Part shown: positions 35,111 through 44,416 of the stretch, in pieces
Layout of the letters: each line of letters opens with the position of its first letter
Numbering within the stretch: the first letter of the stretch is position 1
From: Thermodesulfovibrio sp. 3907-1M
GTDB taxonomy: Bacteria > Nitrospirota > Thermodesulfovibrionia > Thermodesulfovibrionales > Thermodesulfovibrionaceae
Direction: 5' to 3'
DNA length: 64,000 bases
Assembly (NCBI RefSeq): GCF_040450955.1
Contig: NZ_CP144373.1
Span: 624,001 to 688,000 of the forward strand
The notes under the pieces: generated by a model
What the model saw: the letters and a program-made list of their open reading frames with translations, nothing else
Told to the model about the DNA's origin: nothing
The model's database searches: none
Program-made: the position numbers and the translations under genes

Positions 35111-38100
35111 GTGTTAAAGGAAGGTTCAATAATTGAAGCGCCCTTTTGGCATGAGCCTGTTGAAGTAAAAAAGGTTGAAGAAAGAAGTATCGGCATACGC
35201 ATAATAGGTTCAACGGTTTACTCTCATTCTCATGTGGATGACATAATTCCCCATGATGAACTAAGTAAGATAAGACATCAAGATTCTTCCTTTACCTTTA
35301 CAGCTAATGCTGAAGAAGTGTTTCTTGCTGTAGAATGTTTGCGATTCTACTATGCCTCACTTTTTGATCCTTTTTTAGCGATGAATATCTCAAAAATTGA
35401 TCCCCTTCCCTTTCAGATAGATGCTGTCTATGGATATGTGCTTAAGCTACCAAAGATAAGATTTATGATTGCTGATGATCCAGGAGCAGGCAAAACCATA
35501 ATGGCTGGTTTGATTATCAAAGAGCTTAAACTCAGAGGAATAGTCAATCGCATACTTATTGTAGTTCCAGGACATCTTAAAGACCAGTGGAGACGAGAGC
35601 TTAAAGAGAGATTTCAAGAGCCATTTACAGTTGTAACAAGGCAGATAATGGATGCCCACTATGGTGAAAATGTATGGGAAAGGGATAATCAGATAATCAC
35701 ATCTATTGATTTTGCAAAGAGAGATGAAATTTTACAAACTTTAACCAGTGTTCACTGGGACTTGGTAGTTGTTGATGAAGCTCATAAAATGGCTGCATAT
35801 AGGTATGCAGGAACCGTTTCAAAAACGGACAGATACAGGCTTGGCAAAGTGCTCTCAAAAAACACCAAGCACTTTTTATTCCTTACTGCCACACCTCATA
35901 AAGGAGACCCTGAAAACTACAGACTCTTGCTTGACCTCTTGCTCCCTGGTTTTTTTGCCACTACACAGATGGTTCAAGAATCAATAGAAAAGAGTGAAAA
36001 TCCTCTTTTCATAAGAAGACTAAAAGAAGACCTCAAAGACTTTGAAGGCAAACCCATATTTACCAATCGCTATGCAAAAACAGTTAAATTCAGGCTTTCT
36101 GACAGAGAAAAGCTCCTGTATAATAAACTCTCTGAATATGTCATATCCCAGTATAACAAAGTGGCACAAAAAAATCAGAAAAGAAATGTTGCCTTTGCTC
36201 TTCTTATTTTACAGCGAAGGCTTGCTTCAAGTATCTATGCTCTTCATTGTTCTTTGCTGAGAAGAAAACAAAAGCTTGAGGAGCTACTAAGAGAACCAGA
36301 AGCCAAACCAGAATTAGCCTTTATAAATATGGAAAAATACGAGGATTACGAAGACTATGAAGAATCGGAAAGATGGCAGGAGGAAAATAAATGGGAAACA
36401 CTAAGCATTGCCGCAAACAGGGAAGAACTAAAAAGGGAGATTAAAACATTGGAGGAACTAATAAATCTCTCAGCGGAACTTATAAAGGATGAGGAGGAAG
36501 TGAAACTTAAAGAGTTAAAAAAGGCAATAGAGGAAGGATTTAGAAAAATAGAGGAACTAAAAGGGAACAAAAAAATTCTCATCTTTACAGAATCCAGAGA
36601 TACAATGGATTATCTTTACGGAAAGATAAAATCGTGGGGTTATTCAGTGAACTTCATTCATGGTGGAATGAGTCTTGACCAGAGAATTGAAGCTGAAAAG
36701 ATATTTAAAAATCAAACAGAAGTAATGGTAGCCACCGAGGCTGCTGGTGAGGGAATTAACCTTCAGTTCTGCCACATTATGATTAACTATGACATCCCCT
36801 GGAATCCGAACAGACTTGAGCAGAGAATGGGAAGAATTCACAGATACGGTCAGCAAAAGGATGTCTTCATGTTCAATCTTGTAGCTGAGGATACCCGTGA
36901 GGGAGAGGTTTTTTCAAAACTCTTTGATAAACTTGAAGAGATAAGAAATGCTCTCGGCACGGATAAAGTATTTGATATAGTTGGTGATGTATTTTACGGT
37001 AAAAACCTTTACCAGCTAATAATTGATGCAATAACTCAGGCAAAGACAATAGATGAGATAATAAGTGAGATTGACATAAAGATCGATGAAGACTACATAA
37101 AAAAAATAAAAACAGTGCTTGGTGAAAGCCTCGCAACCAGAAATATTGACTATACAAGAATCAAAGAAATGGCAGAAAAGGCAAAAGAACTGAGGCTCAT
37201 TCCTGAGTATGTTGAAGAATACTTCAAAAAAGCTTTTGAAAAAGCTGGCGGTAGATATAAAGTAAGAAGAGATGGATTTTTAAGCATAGAATCAATTCCC
37301 TATGAGCTAAAACAGATTGCCAGTGATGTTAATTTTAAAAACAGATTTGGTTTAATGCTTTCTTCCTATCCAAAGATAACCTTTGATAAAGACATGGCTT
37401 TTAAAAATCCTGAATTAGAGTTTGTCTCATTTGGACATCCTCTTTTTGAGGCATTACTTGAGTGGGTCAAAAAAGAGTATTTAAGTATTCTTCGTAAAGG
37501 AGCTGTCTTTGAAGACCCTGAAGGAAGGCTCAAAGGGTTCTTATATTTCTATGAAGGAGAGATAAAAGATGGTAAGGGTGATATAGCAGCCAAAAAGCTT
37601 ATAGCCCTGTATGAGGATGGAGATCAGATAAGGGAGCTTAATCCTTCAATTATATGGGATCTTGTTCCTGCAAAATCAAAAACTCCAATAGAACTGATTA
37701 GTATCGCAAGAGAAAAACTTGAGGATGTTGCATTTGAAAAGCTAAGACTGTACATGGAAGAAATTCTCAAAGAAAGGCAGAGACAGGCGGAGATAAAGAA
37801 AAAATACGGAGTTTCATCCCTTCAACATCTTATAAATGAGCTTGATTTTGAACTCATTCAGCTCTTAGAAAGGCAGGATAGAGGGGAAAAAGTTGAGGTT
37901 GTTATAAGAAACAAAGAGGAGAGCAAAAAGCATTATGAGAATGTATTGAAAGAGCTTCGTAGAACAATTGAGCAGGAAGTCAGTCTCGTAATATCCATGC
38001 CAAAGTTGATAGGTGCAATATATGTAAAACCTGTAACCTCAGAGATGGTATCTGATGAAGAGATTGAAAAAGTTGGAATGCAGATAGCGATGCAGTACGA

Positions 38101-38434
38101 AATATCTCAGGGAAGAAAGCCTGAGGATGTCTCAAAGGAAAATCTTGGTTTTGATATTCGCTCCAAGGGAAAAGATGAAGTAAGATACATTGAGGTGAAG
38201 GCAAGGGCAGAAGAAGGAGAAATAGCCCTTACACCTAATGAGTGGTTTAAGGCAAAGAGATTTAAAGATCAGTATTATCTCTATGTTGTGGCAAACGCCC
38301 TTACTAATCCGACCCTTTACATCATAAGAAACCCTGCAGAAACCCTTAAGATTCAGGAAAAAGTAGAGATTGTAAGGTTTTTGGTGCCTGATGAAGAATG
38401 GAAGAGAAAGAAAATTGAGGAGTGGAGGAGATGA
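35111..38434 (+). CDS. SNF2-family helicase with C-terminal DUF3883-like domain
   Basis: The 1107-residue protein has a superfamily 2 motor: motif I IADDPGAGKTIMAGLIIKEL (about residue 120), motif II VVVDEAHKMAA (about 220), motif III LFLTATPHKG, and C-terminal helicase motifs VATEAAGEGINLQFC and NPNRLEQRMGRIHRYGQ. Long coiled-coil stretches follow. The last 90 residues (GFDIRSKGKDEVRYIEVKAR, then ALTPNEWFKAKRF) look like DUF3883, whose E-x-K core recalls PD-(D/E)XK nucleases. It starts with GTG and ends by overlapping the methylase gene (ATGA at 38431). Its domain order resembles DISARM DrmD, but the partners differ. Confidence 0.88.
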   Translation: MLKEGSIIEAPFWHEPVEVKKVEERSIGIRIIGSTVYSHSHVDDIIPHDELSKIRHQDSSFTFTANAEEVFLAVECLRFYYASLFDPFLAMNISKIDPLPFQIDAVYGYVLKLPKIRFMIADDPGAGKTIMAGLIIKELKLRGIVNRILIVVPGHLKDQWRRELKERFQEPFTVVTRQIMDAHYGENVWERDNQIITSIDFAKRDEILQTLTSVHWDLVVVDEAHKMAAYRYAGTVSKTDRYRLGKVLSKNTKHFLFLTATPHKGDPENYRLLLDLLLPGFFATTQMVQESIEKSENPLFIRRLKEDLKDFEGKPIFTNRYAKTVKFRLSDREKLLYNKLSEYVISQYNKVAQKNQKRNVAFALLILQRRLASSIYALHCSLLRRKQKLEELLREPEAKPELAFINMEKYEDYEDYEESERWQEENKWETLSIAANREELKREIKTLEELINLSAELIKDEEEVKLKELKKAIEEGFRKIEELKGNKKILIFTESRDTMDYLYGKIKSWGYSVNFIHGGMSLDQRIEAEKIFKNQTEVMVATEAAGEGINLQFCHIMINYDIPWNPNRLEQRMGRIHRYGQQKDVFMFNLVAEDTREGEVFSKLFDKLEEIRNALGTDKVFDIVGDVFYGKNLYQLIIDAITQAKTIDEIISEIDIKIDEDYIKKIKTVLGESLATRNIDYTRIKEMAEKAKELRLIPEYVEEYFKKAFEKAGGRYKVRRDGFLSIESIPYELKQIASDVNFKNRFGLMLSSYPKITFDKDMAFKNPELEFVSFGHPLFEALLEWVKKEYLSILRKGAVFEDPEGRLKGFLYFYEGEIKDGKGDIAAKKLIALYEDGDQIRELNPSIIWDLVPAKSKTPIELISIAREKLEDVAFEKLRLYMEEILKERQRQAEIKKKYGVSSLQHLINELDFELIQLLERQDRGEKVEVVIRNKEESKKHYENVLKELRRTIEQEVSLVISMPKLIGAIYVKPVTSEMVSDEEIEKVGMQIAMQYEISQGRKPEDVSKENLGFDIRSKGKDEVRYIEVKARAEEGEIALTPNEWFKAKRFKDQYYLYVVANALTNPTLYIIRNPAETLKIQEKVEIVRFLVPDEEWKRKKIEEWRR

Positions 38435-39951
38435 AAGATAAAAGCTTTATTGAGGAAAGTTTTCCTGTAAGGGAAGTTAGTGAGATTTCTGCAAAGGAAA
38501 AGAATATAAGGCACGGACATATAAGCACCATTCATATATGGTGGACAAGAAAACCTCTTGGAAGTTCAAGGGCAACAAGCTATGCAGCCTTAATACCTGC
38601 ACCAAAAGATGTAGTAGAATGGGATAAAATAAGGCAGTTCATTATAGAGCTCTCAAAGTGGGAAAACTCCTTAGATCATAACACTATTGAAAAAGCAAGA
38701 AAATATATTCTAAATGCAAACAGCGGAAAACCCTTAAGAGTGCTTGACCCATTTTCAGGCGGTGGCTCCATTCCACTTGAGGCTTTACGGCTTGGTTGCG
38801 AAGTTCATGCGGTTGAGTATAATCCTGTGGCAGTGCTTATTTTAAAATGCACTCTTGAGTATCCCCAAAAGTATGGAAGAACGATAAAGAAAGAGATAAA
38901 GGATGACTTCCTTGAAAAGGAAGTTGAGATAAATCACCTCCTTGAAGATGTAAAGAGGTGGGGGGAATGGGTTTTAGAATCCGCAAAAAAAGAGATCGGT
39001 AAGTTTTACCCTGCAGATGAAGATGGCTCAATTCCTGTTGGGTATTATTGGATGAGAACAATCCCATGCCAAAATCCTGTTTGTGGTGCAGATATTCCTT
39101 TAACCGCAAACTGGTGGCTTGCAAAGAAAGATAATAAAAAAGTTTCCCTTTATCCTTATGTGGAAGGAAAAAAGGTCAAGTTTAAAATTGTAGGAACGGG
39201 CTATGAGAAAATACCTGCTAACTTTAATCCAGAAAAAGGCACAGTTTCAAGGGCTGTGGCAGTGTGTCCTGTTTGCGGAGGGGTGGTAGATGATGATACT
39301 ACAAGAAAACTTTTCCAGCAAGAAAAGGCAGGAGAGCGCTTGATAGCAGTTGTTTTACACAATCCAAAGACAACAGGGAAAAGATATCGCATTGCAACGG
39401 AAAAAGATATGGAAGTTTTCAAAGAGGCAGAGAAATACCTTGAGGAAAAAAGGGCAAAACTTATGGAAGAGTGGGGAATTGACCCTGTGCCTGATGAGCC
39501 TTTAAAAAGAGTGCCTGTAACTTTTGGAGTTATCAATGTATGGGTTTACGGTATGAATACATGGGGTGACCTTTTCAACTCCCGCCAGAAGTTAGCCCTT
39601 ATAACCTTTACGGAAAAGGTAAGAATGGCATATCAAAAGATGATTGAGGAAGGTTATGATAAGGATTATGCAAAGGCGGTGGTGAGTTATTTGGGGCTTG
39701 TCTTAAATCGTCTTGCAGATAAAAATGCTAATTTAGTTGTTTATAATGTGGTTGGAGAAAAAATTGAGCATGTATTTGGAAGACAAGCTTTACCTATGAC
39801 TTGGGATTACATAGAGCTTAATGTGTTTAGTGGTGGTAATGGGGATTGGCAAGCACATCATGACTGGATCCTCAATGTCCTCTCCCACCTTTCCCAAATT
39901 CCGCCAGTGGAGGTAGAAGATGGAGGTGATGGCGATGAAAACGAAAGATGA
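38431..39951 (+). CDS. DUF1156 DNA methylase, N-terminal part (SAM-binding half)
   Basis: The 506 residues match the front half of COG1743 adenine-specific methylases. IRHGHISTIHIWWTRKPLGS is the DUF1156 head. The SAM motif I DPFSGGGSIPLEALRLG is at about residues 106-122. A zinc ribbon follows (CQNPVCGAD ... CPVCGGVV), and NRLADKNANLVVYN and HVFGRQALPMTWDYIE end it. The catalytic DPPY motif is missing; it is encoded 0.7 kb downstream at 40659 after two inserted genes. The last residues (VEVEDGGDGDENER) run over the start of the MNT gene and look non-native. ATG 38431 follows GGAGGAG and overlaps the helicase stop. Confidence 0.9.
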   Translation: MKDKSFIEESFPVREVSEISAKEKNIRHGHISTIHIWWTRKPLGSSRATSYAALIPAPKDVVEWDKIRQFIIELSKWENSLDHNTIEKARKYILNANSGKPLRVLDPFSGGGSIPLEALRLGCEVHAVEYNPVAVLILKCTLEYPQKYGRTIKKEIKDDFLEKEVEINHLLEDVKRWGEWVLESAKKEIGKFYPADEDGSIPVGYYWMRTIPCQNPVCGADIPLTANWWLAKKDNKKVSLYPYVEGKKVKFKIVGTGYEKIPANFNPEKGTVSRAVAVCPVCGGVVDDDTTRKLFQQEKAGERLIAVVLHNPKTTGKRYRIATEKDMEVFKEAEKYLEEKRAKLMEEWGIDPVPDEPLKRVPVTFGVINVWVYGMNTWGDLFNSRQKLALITFTEKVRMAYQKMIEEGYDKDYAKAVVSYLGLVLNRLADKNANLVVYNVVGEKIEHVFGRQALPMTWDYIELNVFSGGNGDWQAHHDWILNVLSHLSQIPPVEVEDGGDGDENER

Positions 39952-40225
39952 AGTAAAAGCAATACTTGAAAAGCATAAAGACGAGATAAGAAAAAAATAC
40001 GGAGTAATTATAATTGGAATATTTGGTTCCTGGGCAAGGGATGAGCAAAAGGAAACAAGCGATGTAGATATACTGGTTGAAATTGAAAGACCCATAGGTC
40101 TTGCATTTTTTGAGCTGTGGGATGAATTGGAAGAGTTGCTTGGTTGTAAGGTTGATTTAGTAAGGCGAAGTTTATTAAGAGAAGAGATAAAAGAAGATGT
40201 GCTTAAGGAGGTGGTGGAAATATGA
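39935..40225 (+). CDS. MNT-type nucleotidyltransferase antitoxin
   Basis: The 96-residue protein has the minimal nucleotidyltransferase signature GIFGSWARDEQKETSDVDIL, the Gly-Ser and Asp-x-Asp residues that bind metal and nucleotide. In MNT-HepT pairs it inactivates the toxin by adding AMP to a tyrosine. ATG 39935 is 6 nt after GGAGGTGA; earlier in-frame ATGs (39920, 39929) overlap that site. Its 5' end lies within the methylase N-part and its stop overlaps the HepT ATG, so all are coupled. Confidence 0.92.
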   Translation: MKTKDEVKAILEKHKDEIRKKYGVIIIGIFGSWARDEQKETSDVDILVEIERPIGLAFFELWDELEELLGCKVDLVRRSLLREEIKEDVLKEVVEI

Positions 40226-40575
40226 AAAGAAAGGCATCCCTTTATGTAAAGGATATAATTGATGCTATTGAAAAAACTCAGGAGTTCATCAAAGGTATGG
40301 ACTTTGACGAGTTTGTCCAAGATGATAAAACTGCAAGTGCAGTTGTAAGAAAGCTTGAAATAATAGGAGAAGCGGTCAAGCAAATGCCCAAAGAGGTTAA
40401 AGATAGATTTACGCAGATACCTTGGTCCGCTATGGCAAAAACAAGGGACAAAATAATACACTTTTATCATGGAGTTGATTACGAGATAGTCTGGAAGATA
40501 GTAAAAGAAGAACTTCCACCGTTAAAGCCTTTGCTCCAGAAAATTTATAATAGTTTGATGGAGGAGGGACTATGA
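40222..40575 (+). CDS. HepT-like HEPN ribonuclease toxin (DUF86)
   Basis: The 117-residue helical protein carries the HEPN RNase motif R-x4-H-x-Y in KTRDKIIHFYHGVDYEIVWK, where the arginine and histidine cleave RNA and the tyrosine is the target of the partner MNT enzyme. VRKLEIIGEAVKQMPKEV is typical of DUF86. The motif is intact, so it may be active. It overlaps the MNT gene by 4 bp and its stop (40573-40575) overlaps the ATG of the methylase C-part. Confidence 0.92.
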   Translation: MKRKASLYVKDIIDAIEKTQEFIKGMDFDEFVQDDKTASAVVRKLEIIGEAVKQMPKEVKDRFTQIPWSAMAKTRDKIIHFYHGVDYEIVWKIVKEELPPLKPLLQKIYNSLMEEGL

Positions 40576-41849
40576 AGACAGTCAAAATTCCCATTGTCCT
40601 TCAAGCCTCTGCTACAGAGCTTCCCTACCCAGATAACTACTTTGATGCTGTTTTTACTGACCCACCTTATTATGACAATGTGCCCTATTCTTACCTTTCT
40701 GATTTTTTCTATGTCTGGTTGAAAAGGAGCATTGGCGACTTATATCCTGAACTTTTCATGACCCCGCTTACACCAAAATCAAAAGAAATCGTAGCTTATT
40801 CCCATCAGGATGGCGGATTTGAAGCAGGCAAAAAATACTTTGAAGAAATGCTCAAAAAAGCTTTTCAAGAGATTGCAAGGGTTTTAAAGCCAAACGGCAT
40901 AGCAACCATTGTCTATACCCACAAATCCACTTCTGGCTGGGAAACTCTAATTAATTCACTTCTTGACTCGGGACTTGTTCCAACTGCCTCCTGGCCTATT
41001 GATACGGAAATGAAGGCAAGACTAAGGGCCAAAGAATCCGCTGCTCTTGCCTCTTCCATCTACTTTGTATGCAGGAAATCGGAGAGAAAGGAAGTTGGGT
41101 GGCTAAATGAAGCGAAGGAGGAGATAAAAAAATACATTTATCAAAAACTTGAGCGTTTGTGGAATGAAGGGGTATCAGGTGCTGACTTCTTTATTGCAGG
41201 CATAGGCTCTGCCATTGAAATATTTGGTAAATATGAAAAAGTCATGGATTATGAAGGAAATATCGTAAGGGCTGATAAGCTTCTTGAGTATGTCCGTAAG
41301 ATTGTTACTGATTATACTGTTCACCAAATCCTCCATAATGGTATAGCAGACGAGCTATCATCTCTTACGAGGTTTTATATCCTCTATCGTTGGACATATG
41401 GAGATGTAAAGGTGCATTTTGACGAGGCAAGAAAGCTCGCTCAGTCCTCAGGAGTTGACCTTGAAAAGGTCTGGAATAGAGGTTTTATAAAGAAAGAAAA
41501 GGAGTTTATAAGAGTTTTAGGACCCCATGAAAGAGATGATATCTCTGTAGATGCATTCAGAACTAAAAATCTCTCAGTGAAAGTTAAAAATTTTGACGCT
41601 GAACTTATTGATGTGCTTCACCAGTGTCTGATTTTATGGGAAAAGGGTAAACGGGATGATATTATAAATCTCCTTAATGCAACCGGATACGGAGACAGAG
41701 AAGTTTTTTTCAGGGTGGCACAGGCGGTTTCAGAGTGTCTGAAAAACGAAAGCAAGGAAAAAAAGCTTCTTGACGGATTTTTAACAGGTAAGGAAAGATT
41801 GATAGATGAGCTTAAAAAGAAAAAACCCCAACAGCAGAGATTAATTTAA
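40572..41849 (+). CDS. DUF1156 DNA methylase, C-terminal part (catalytic half)
   Basis: The 425 residues continue the methylase exactly where the upstream half stops. LQASATELPYPDNYFDAVFT leads into the catalytic motif IV DPPYYDNVPY (residues 30-39), then SDFFYVWLKRSIGDLYPELF and VLKPNGIATIVYTHKSTSGW. It has its own start codon and Shine-Dalgarno site (GGAGGGA), borrowed from the HepT 3' end. Two-subunit methylases such as M.AquI show that splits can be active, so the halves may form a working enzyme. A 13-bp gap separates it from the DUF499 gene. Confidence 0.9.
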   Translation: MKTVKIPIVLQASATELPYPDNYFDAVFTDPPYYDNVPYSYLSDFFYVWLKRSIGDLYPELFMTPLTPKSKEIVAYSHQDGGFEAGKKYFEEMLKKAFQEIARVLKPNGIATIVYTHKSTSGWETLINSLLDSGLVPTASWPIDTEMKARLRAKESAALASSIYFVCRKSERKEVGWLNEAKEEIKKYIYQKLERLWNEGVSGADFFIAGIGSAIEIFGKYEKVMDYEGNIVRADKLLEYVRKIVTDYTVHQILHNGIADELSSLTRFYILYRWTYGDVKVHFDEARKLAQSSGVDLEKVWNRGFIKKEKEFIRVLGPHERDDISVDAFRTKNLSVKVKNFDAELIDVLHQCLILWEKGKRDDIINLLNATGYGDREVFFRVAQAVSECLKNESKEKKLLDGFLTGKERLIDELKKKKPQQQRLI

Positions 41850-41862
41850 AGGAGAAAAACTT

Positions 41863-44388
41863 ATGAAGGCTTTTACTGAAATTGCTATACCACACAGAGA
41901 CATACTGGAAGGTAGACTCAGGATGGAGACCTATGCTGCTGACCTATGGGAGGTGGCAAAGGGAACTGCTCCTGAGGAATACAGAGACCGTGAAATATTC
42001 CTTGAAAGAACCTATGAGACACAAGGGTTAAAACAGATTATAACTGAAGCAGAAAAGAGACTTAGAGGAGAGAATGCAGATTCTGTAATTCAGCTACAGA
42101 CACCCTTTGGTGGTGGCAAAACTCATACACTTATTTATCTTTATCACAAAGCAAAGCAATGGGGAGCAAATGTGGTGGTTTTCTGCGGGGACAAAGTTGG
42201 AGCAAAGGATAACACCATATGGGAAGAGATGGAAAAACAGTTAAGTGGAAAAATTGAGAGATTCAAAGGAAAAGTTCCACCGGGTGGTGAAGCCTTAAAG
42301 GCTTTCTTAAAGAAACATGAACCTCTTTTGATTTTAATGGACGAGGTGCATCACTATCTTGTATCAGCATTAACTGAAATGATTGGAGATAGCACACTTT
42401 CAGCCCAGAGCCTTGTTTTTATCCAGAGCTTAACAAATGTGGTAAAAACAATGGAAAAAACCGCAGTATTTATGAGTCTTCCAGCAAGCAGTCCCTATGG
42501 CGATGAATCATCAGAAAGGCTTTTAAATAATCTAAAGCAGATTGTTGGAAGGGTTGAAAGGGTCTATACTCCTGTAAGTGATGAAGAGGTGGCAGATGTT
42601 ATTCGTAGAAGGCTTTTTTCAAGAATTGATGAGGATAAAGTTAAGAAGATAGTGAAGGAATTTCTTGATTATGCTGAAAGGGAAACCCTTTTACCTGAGG
42701 GAATGGAAAAGTCATTTTACAGAGATAGATTCCTCAGAAGCTATCCTTTTCAGCCAGATGTTATAGATGTTCTTTATAAGAGATGGGGCAGTTTTCCTAC
42801 TTTTCAGAGAACAAGAGGTGTGCTAAGGCTTCTTGCGATGGTTGTTTACTCCCTCGTCAATTTAAAGAGACCATACATAAGACTGGCGGACTTCAATCTG
42901 TCAAACGAAGAAATTAGAAGAGAACTCATTAAACACATTGGTTCAGAATATGACAGCATAATTGCTCAGGATATAACATCACCTAATTCAGGAGCAAAGA
43001 GAGTGGACAAATTAATAGGAGACAGTTACAGACCCTATTATTTCGGCACTTCTGTTGCAACTACAATCTTTATGTATTCCTTTTCTGGAGGACCTGAGAA
43101 AGGAGCCACCACAGCAGAAGTAAAACTCTCATCAGCTGAAACTGCTGTAAGCAGTAGTATAATAGTGGAGACCATTGAAAAGCTTAAAGAACAGCTTTTT
43201 TATCTCTCCGATGAAGGACTTTTCTTCACAAATCAGCCAAATCTAAACAGGGTCCTTATTGATAAAATGGATAGCATAGGTCCGGATAAGATTGAAAGCT
43301 TTGAGGAGGAACTTCTCAAGTCAAGACTTGAAAAATGTTTTGAAACCTACATCTTTCCACGAGAATCAAAAGACATTTCAGATACTCCATCATTGAAACT
43401 TATTATTCTTAACAACAGAAACGGTCTGGAAGAAATACTCCATAACCATGGAGATAGACCCAGAATTTATAAAAATAGTCTCATATTTTTAACGCAGGAC
43501 CCGACTCAGAAAACAAGATTTGAAAATGAGATAAAGAAAAGGATTGCATGGGAGATGATTGAAAATGATAAAACACTGAGACTCACTGACCAGCAGAAAA
43601 GGGAGATAAAGGAGAGAATTAAAAAAGCAGAAGCATCGGTTAAAGCTGCATTGAGAGATTTATACAGAAAAGTATATCTTCCTTCAAGGGATGGTCTTAA
43701 GGAAATTGATATGGGTATTGGCATATATGGCTCTGACAGAGGAATTGACAAGGAAGTATATGAAAGACTCAGACAGGATGGAGAGCTTGTAATGAGCATT
43801 GCACCAATGGTTTTACTGGAGAAATATCTGAAAGAGGCTCAGTTTTCTGAGACAAAGAAGATTTATGAAGCATTTGTAAAGGTTCCCGGAGAGCTGAGAA
43901 TATGTGATCAGGAGGCATTTAAAACCGCAGTTAAAAAGGGAGTAAGAGAAGGCATTTTTGGACTTGGAAGGCTTGAAAACGATAAACCTGTATGTCTGTA
44001 TTTTAAAGAAGACTGCGAAGTTGAGCTTAATGATGGAGAAATTCTGATTAAAAAGGAAGAGTGTGAAGAGAAGTATGAAACTTTGTCGGTGCAGAAAACA
44101 GAACCTATTGAAGGTATTGGAATCTCTGCTGCTGGGACTGTGCCAACTGATAAGCCTATGCAGCTTGATTTATTCTCTCAGATGAGATTTGAAATAAGAG
44201 TGCCAGCAGGGAATTTTTCCAATTTCGTAAGAACTTTAAATTATATTAAAAGCAAATTCAAACATGTCTCAGTGAAAATAACTCTTGAAGCAATGGAAGG
44301 TGAGATCTCAAAGGCAGAGTATGAAGACAAAATCAAAGAAGCCTTTAGACAATCAGAGATTGTTGTTGAAAAAGAGGAGCTTGATTAG
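41863..44388 (+). CDS. DUF499 AAA+ ATPase
   Basis: The 841-residue protein matches COG1483. Walker A is LQTPFGGGKTHTLIYLYHKA (about residue 80-100) and Walker B LLILMDEVHHYLV (about 150). RVERVYTPVSDEEVADVIRR and RSYPFQPDVIDVLYKRWGSF follow, as in the family. The C-terminal third is charged and helical. Its role is unknown; it probably powers or gates the methylase-helicase system. AAAGGAG precedes the ATG. It ends 28 bp from the converging iorA gene. Confidence 0.9.
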   Translation: MKAFTEIAIPHRDILEGRLRMETYAADLWEVAKGTAPEEYRDREIFLERTYETQGLKQIITEAEKRLRGENADSVIQLQTPFGGGKTHTLIYLYHKAKQWGANVVVFCGDKVGAKDNTIWEEMEKQLSGKIERFKGKVPPGGEALKAFLKKHEPLLILMDEVHHYLVSALTEMIGDSTLSAQSLVFIQSLTNVVKTMEKTAVFMSLPASSPYGDESSERLLNNLKQIVGRVERVYTPVSDEEVADVIRRRLFSRIDEDKVKKIVKEFLDYAERETLLPEGMEKSFYRDRFLRSYPFQPDVIDVLYKRWGSFPTFQRTRGVLRLLAMVVYSLVNLKRPYIRLADFNLSNEEIRRELIKHIGSEYDSIIAQDITSPNSGAKRVDKLIGDSYRPYYFGTSVATTIFMYSFSGGPEKGATTAEVKLSSAETAVSSSIIVETIEKLKEQLFYLSDEGLFFTNQPNLNRVLIDKMDSIGPDKIESFEEELLKSRLEKCFETYIFPRESKDISDTPSLKLIILNNRNGLEEILHNHGDRPRIYKNSLIFLTQDPTQKTRFENEIKKRIAWEMIENDKTLRLTDQQKREIKERIKKAEASVKAALRDLYRKVYLPSRDGLKEIDMGIGIYGSDRGIDKEVYERLRQDGELVMSIAPMVLLEKYLKEAQFSETKKIYEAFVKVPGELRICDQEAFKTAVKKGVREGIFGLGRLENDKPVCLYFKEDCEVELNDGEILIKKEECEEKYETLSVQKTEPIEGIGISAAGTVPTDKPMQLDLFSQMRFEIRVPAGNFSNFVRTLNYIKSKFKHVSVKITLEAMEGEISKAEYEDKIKEAFRQSEIVVEKEELD

Positions 44389-44416
44389 GGACATTCAGTA
44401 AGGTATTTTATTAGAG

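Larger units (their letters stand above)
35111..44388 (+). other. Candidate defence operon: helicase, split methylase, MNT/HepT, DUF499 ATPase
   Basis: Six reading frames run in one direction with overlaps or a 13-bp gap: SNF2 helicase, methylase N-part, MNT, HepT, methylase C-part, DUF499 ATPase. From memory, COG1743 (DUF1156) methylases, COG1483 (DUF499) ATPases and COG0553 helicases cluster in many archaea and thermophiles as presumed restriction-like systems. The block separates two housekeeping regions, and the flanking iorA lacks its 3' domain. No integrase, transposase or terminal repeat is seen. Confidence 0.7.

Noticed and set aside
39790-40470. Long minus-strand open frame opposite the MNT/HepT genes
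   Set aside because: It is low in complexity (Ser/Phe-rich), antisense to motif-bearing MNT and HepT genes, and has no recognisable domain.
35111-44388. A standard DISARM system
   Set aside because: The DrmA helicase, DrmB (DUF1998) and DrmC (phospholipase D-like) genes are absent; the methylase is of the DUF1156 type and DUF499 is not a DISARM part.
44389-44416. Terminator between the DUF499 gene and iorA
   Set aside because: Only TAAGG/CCTTA with a 22-nt loop can pair; too weak to call.
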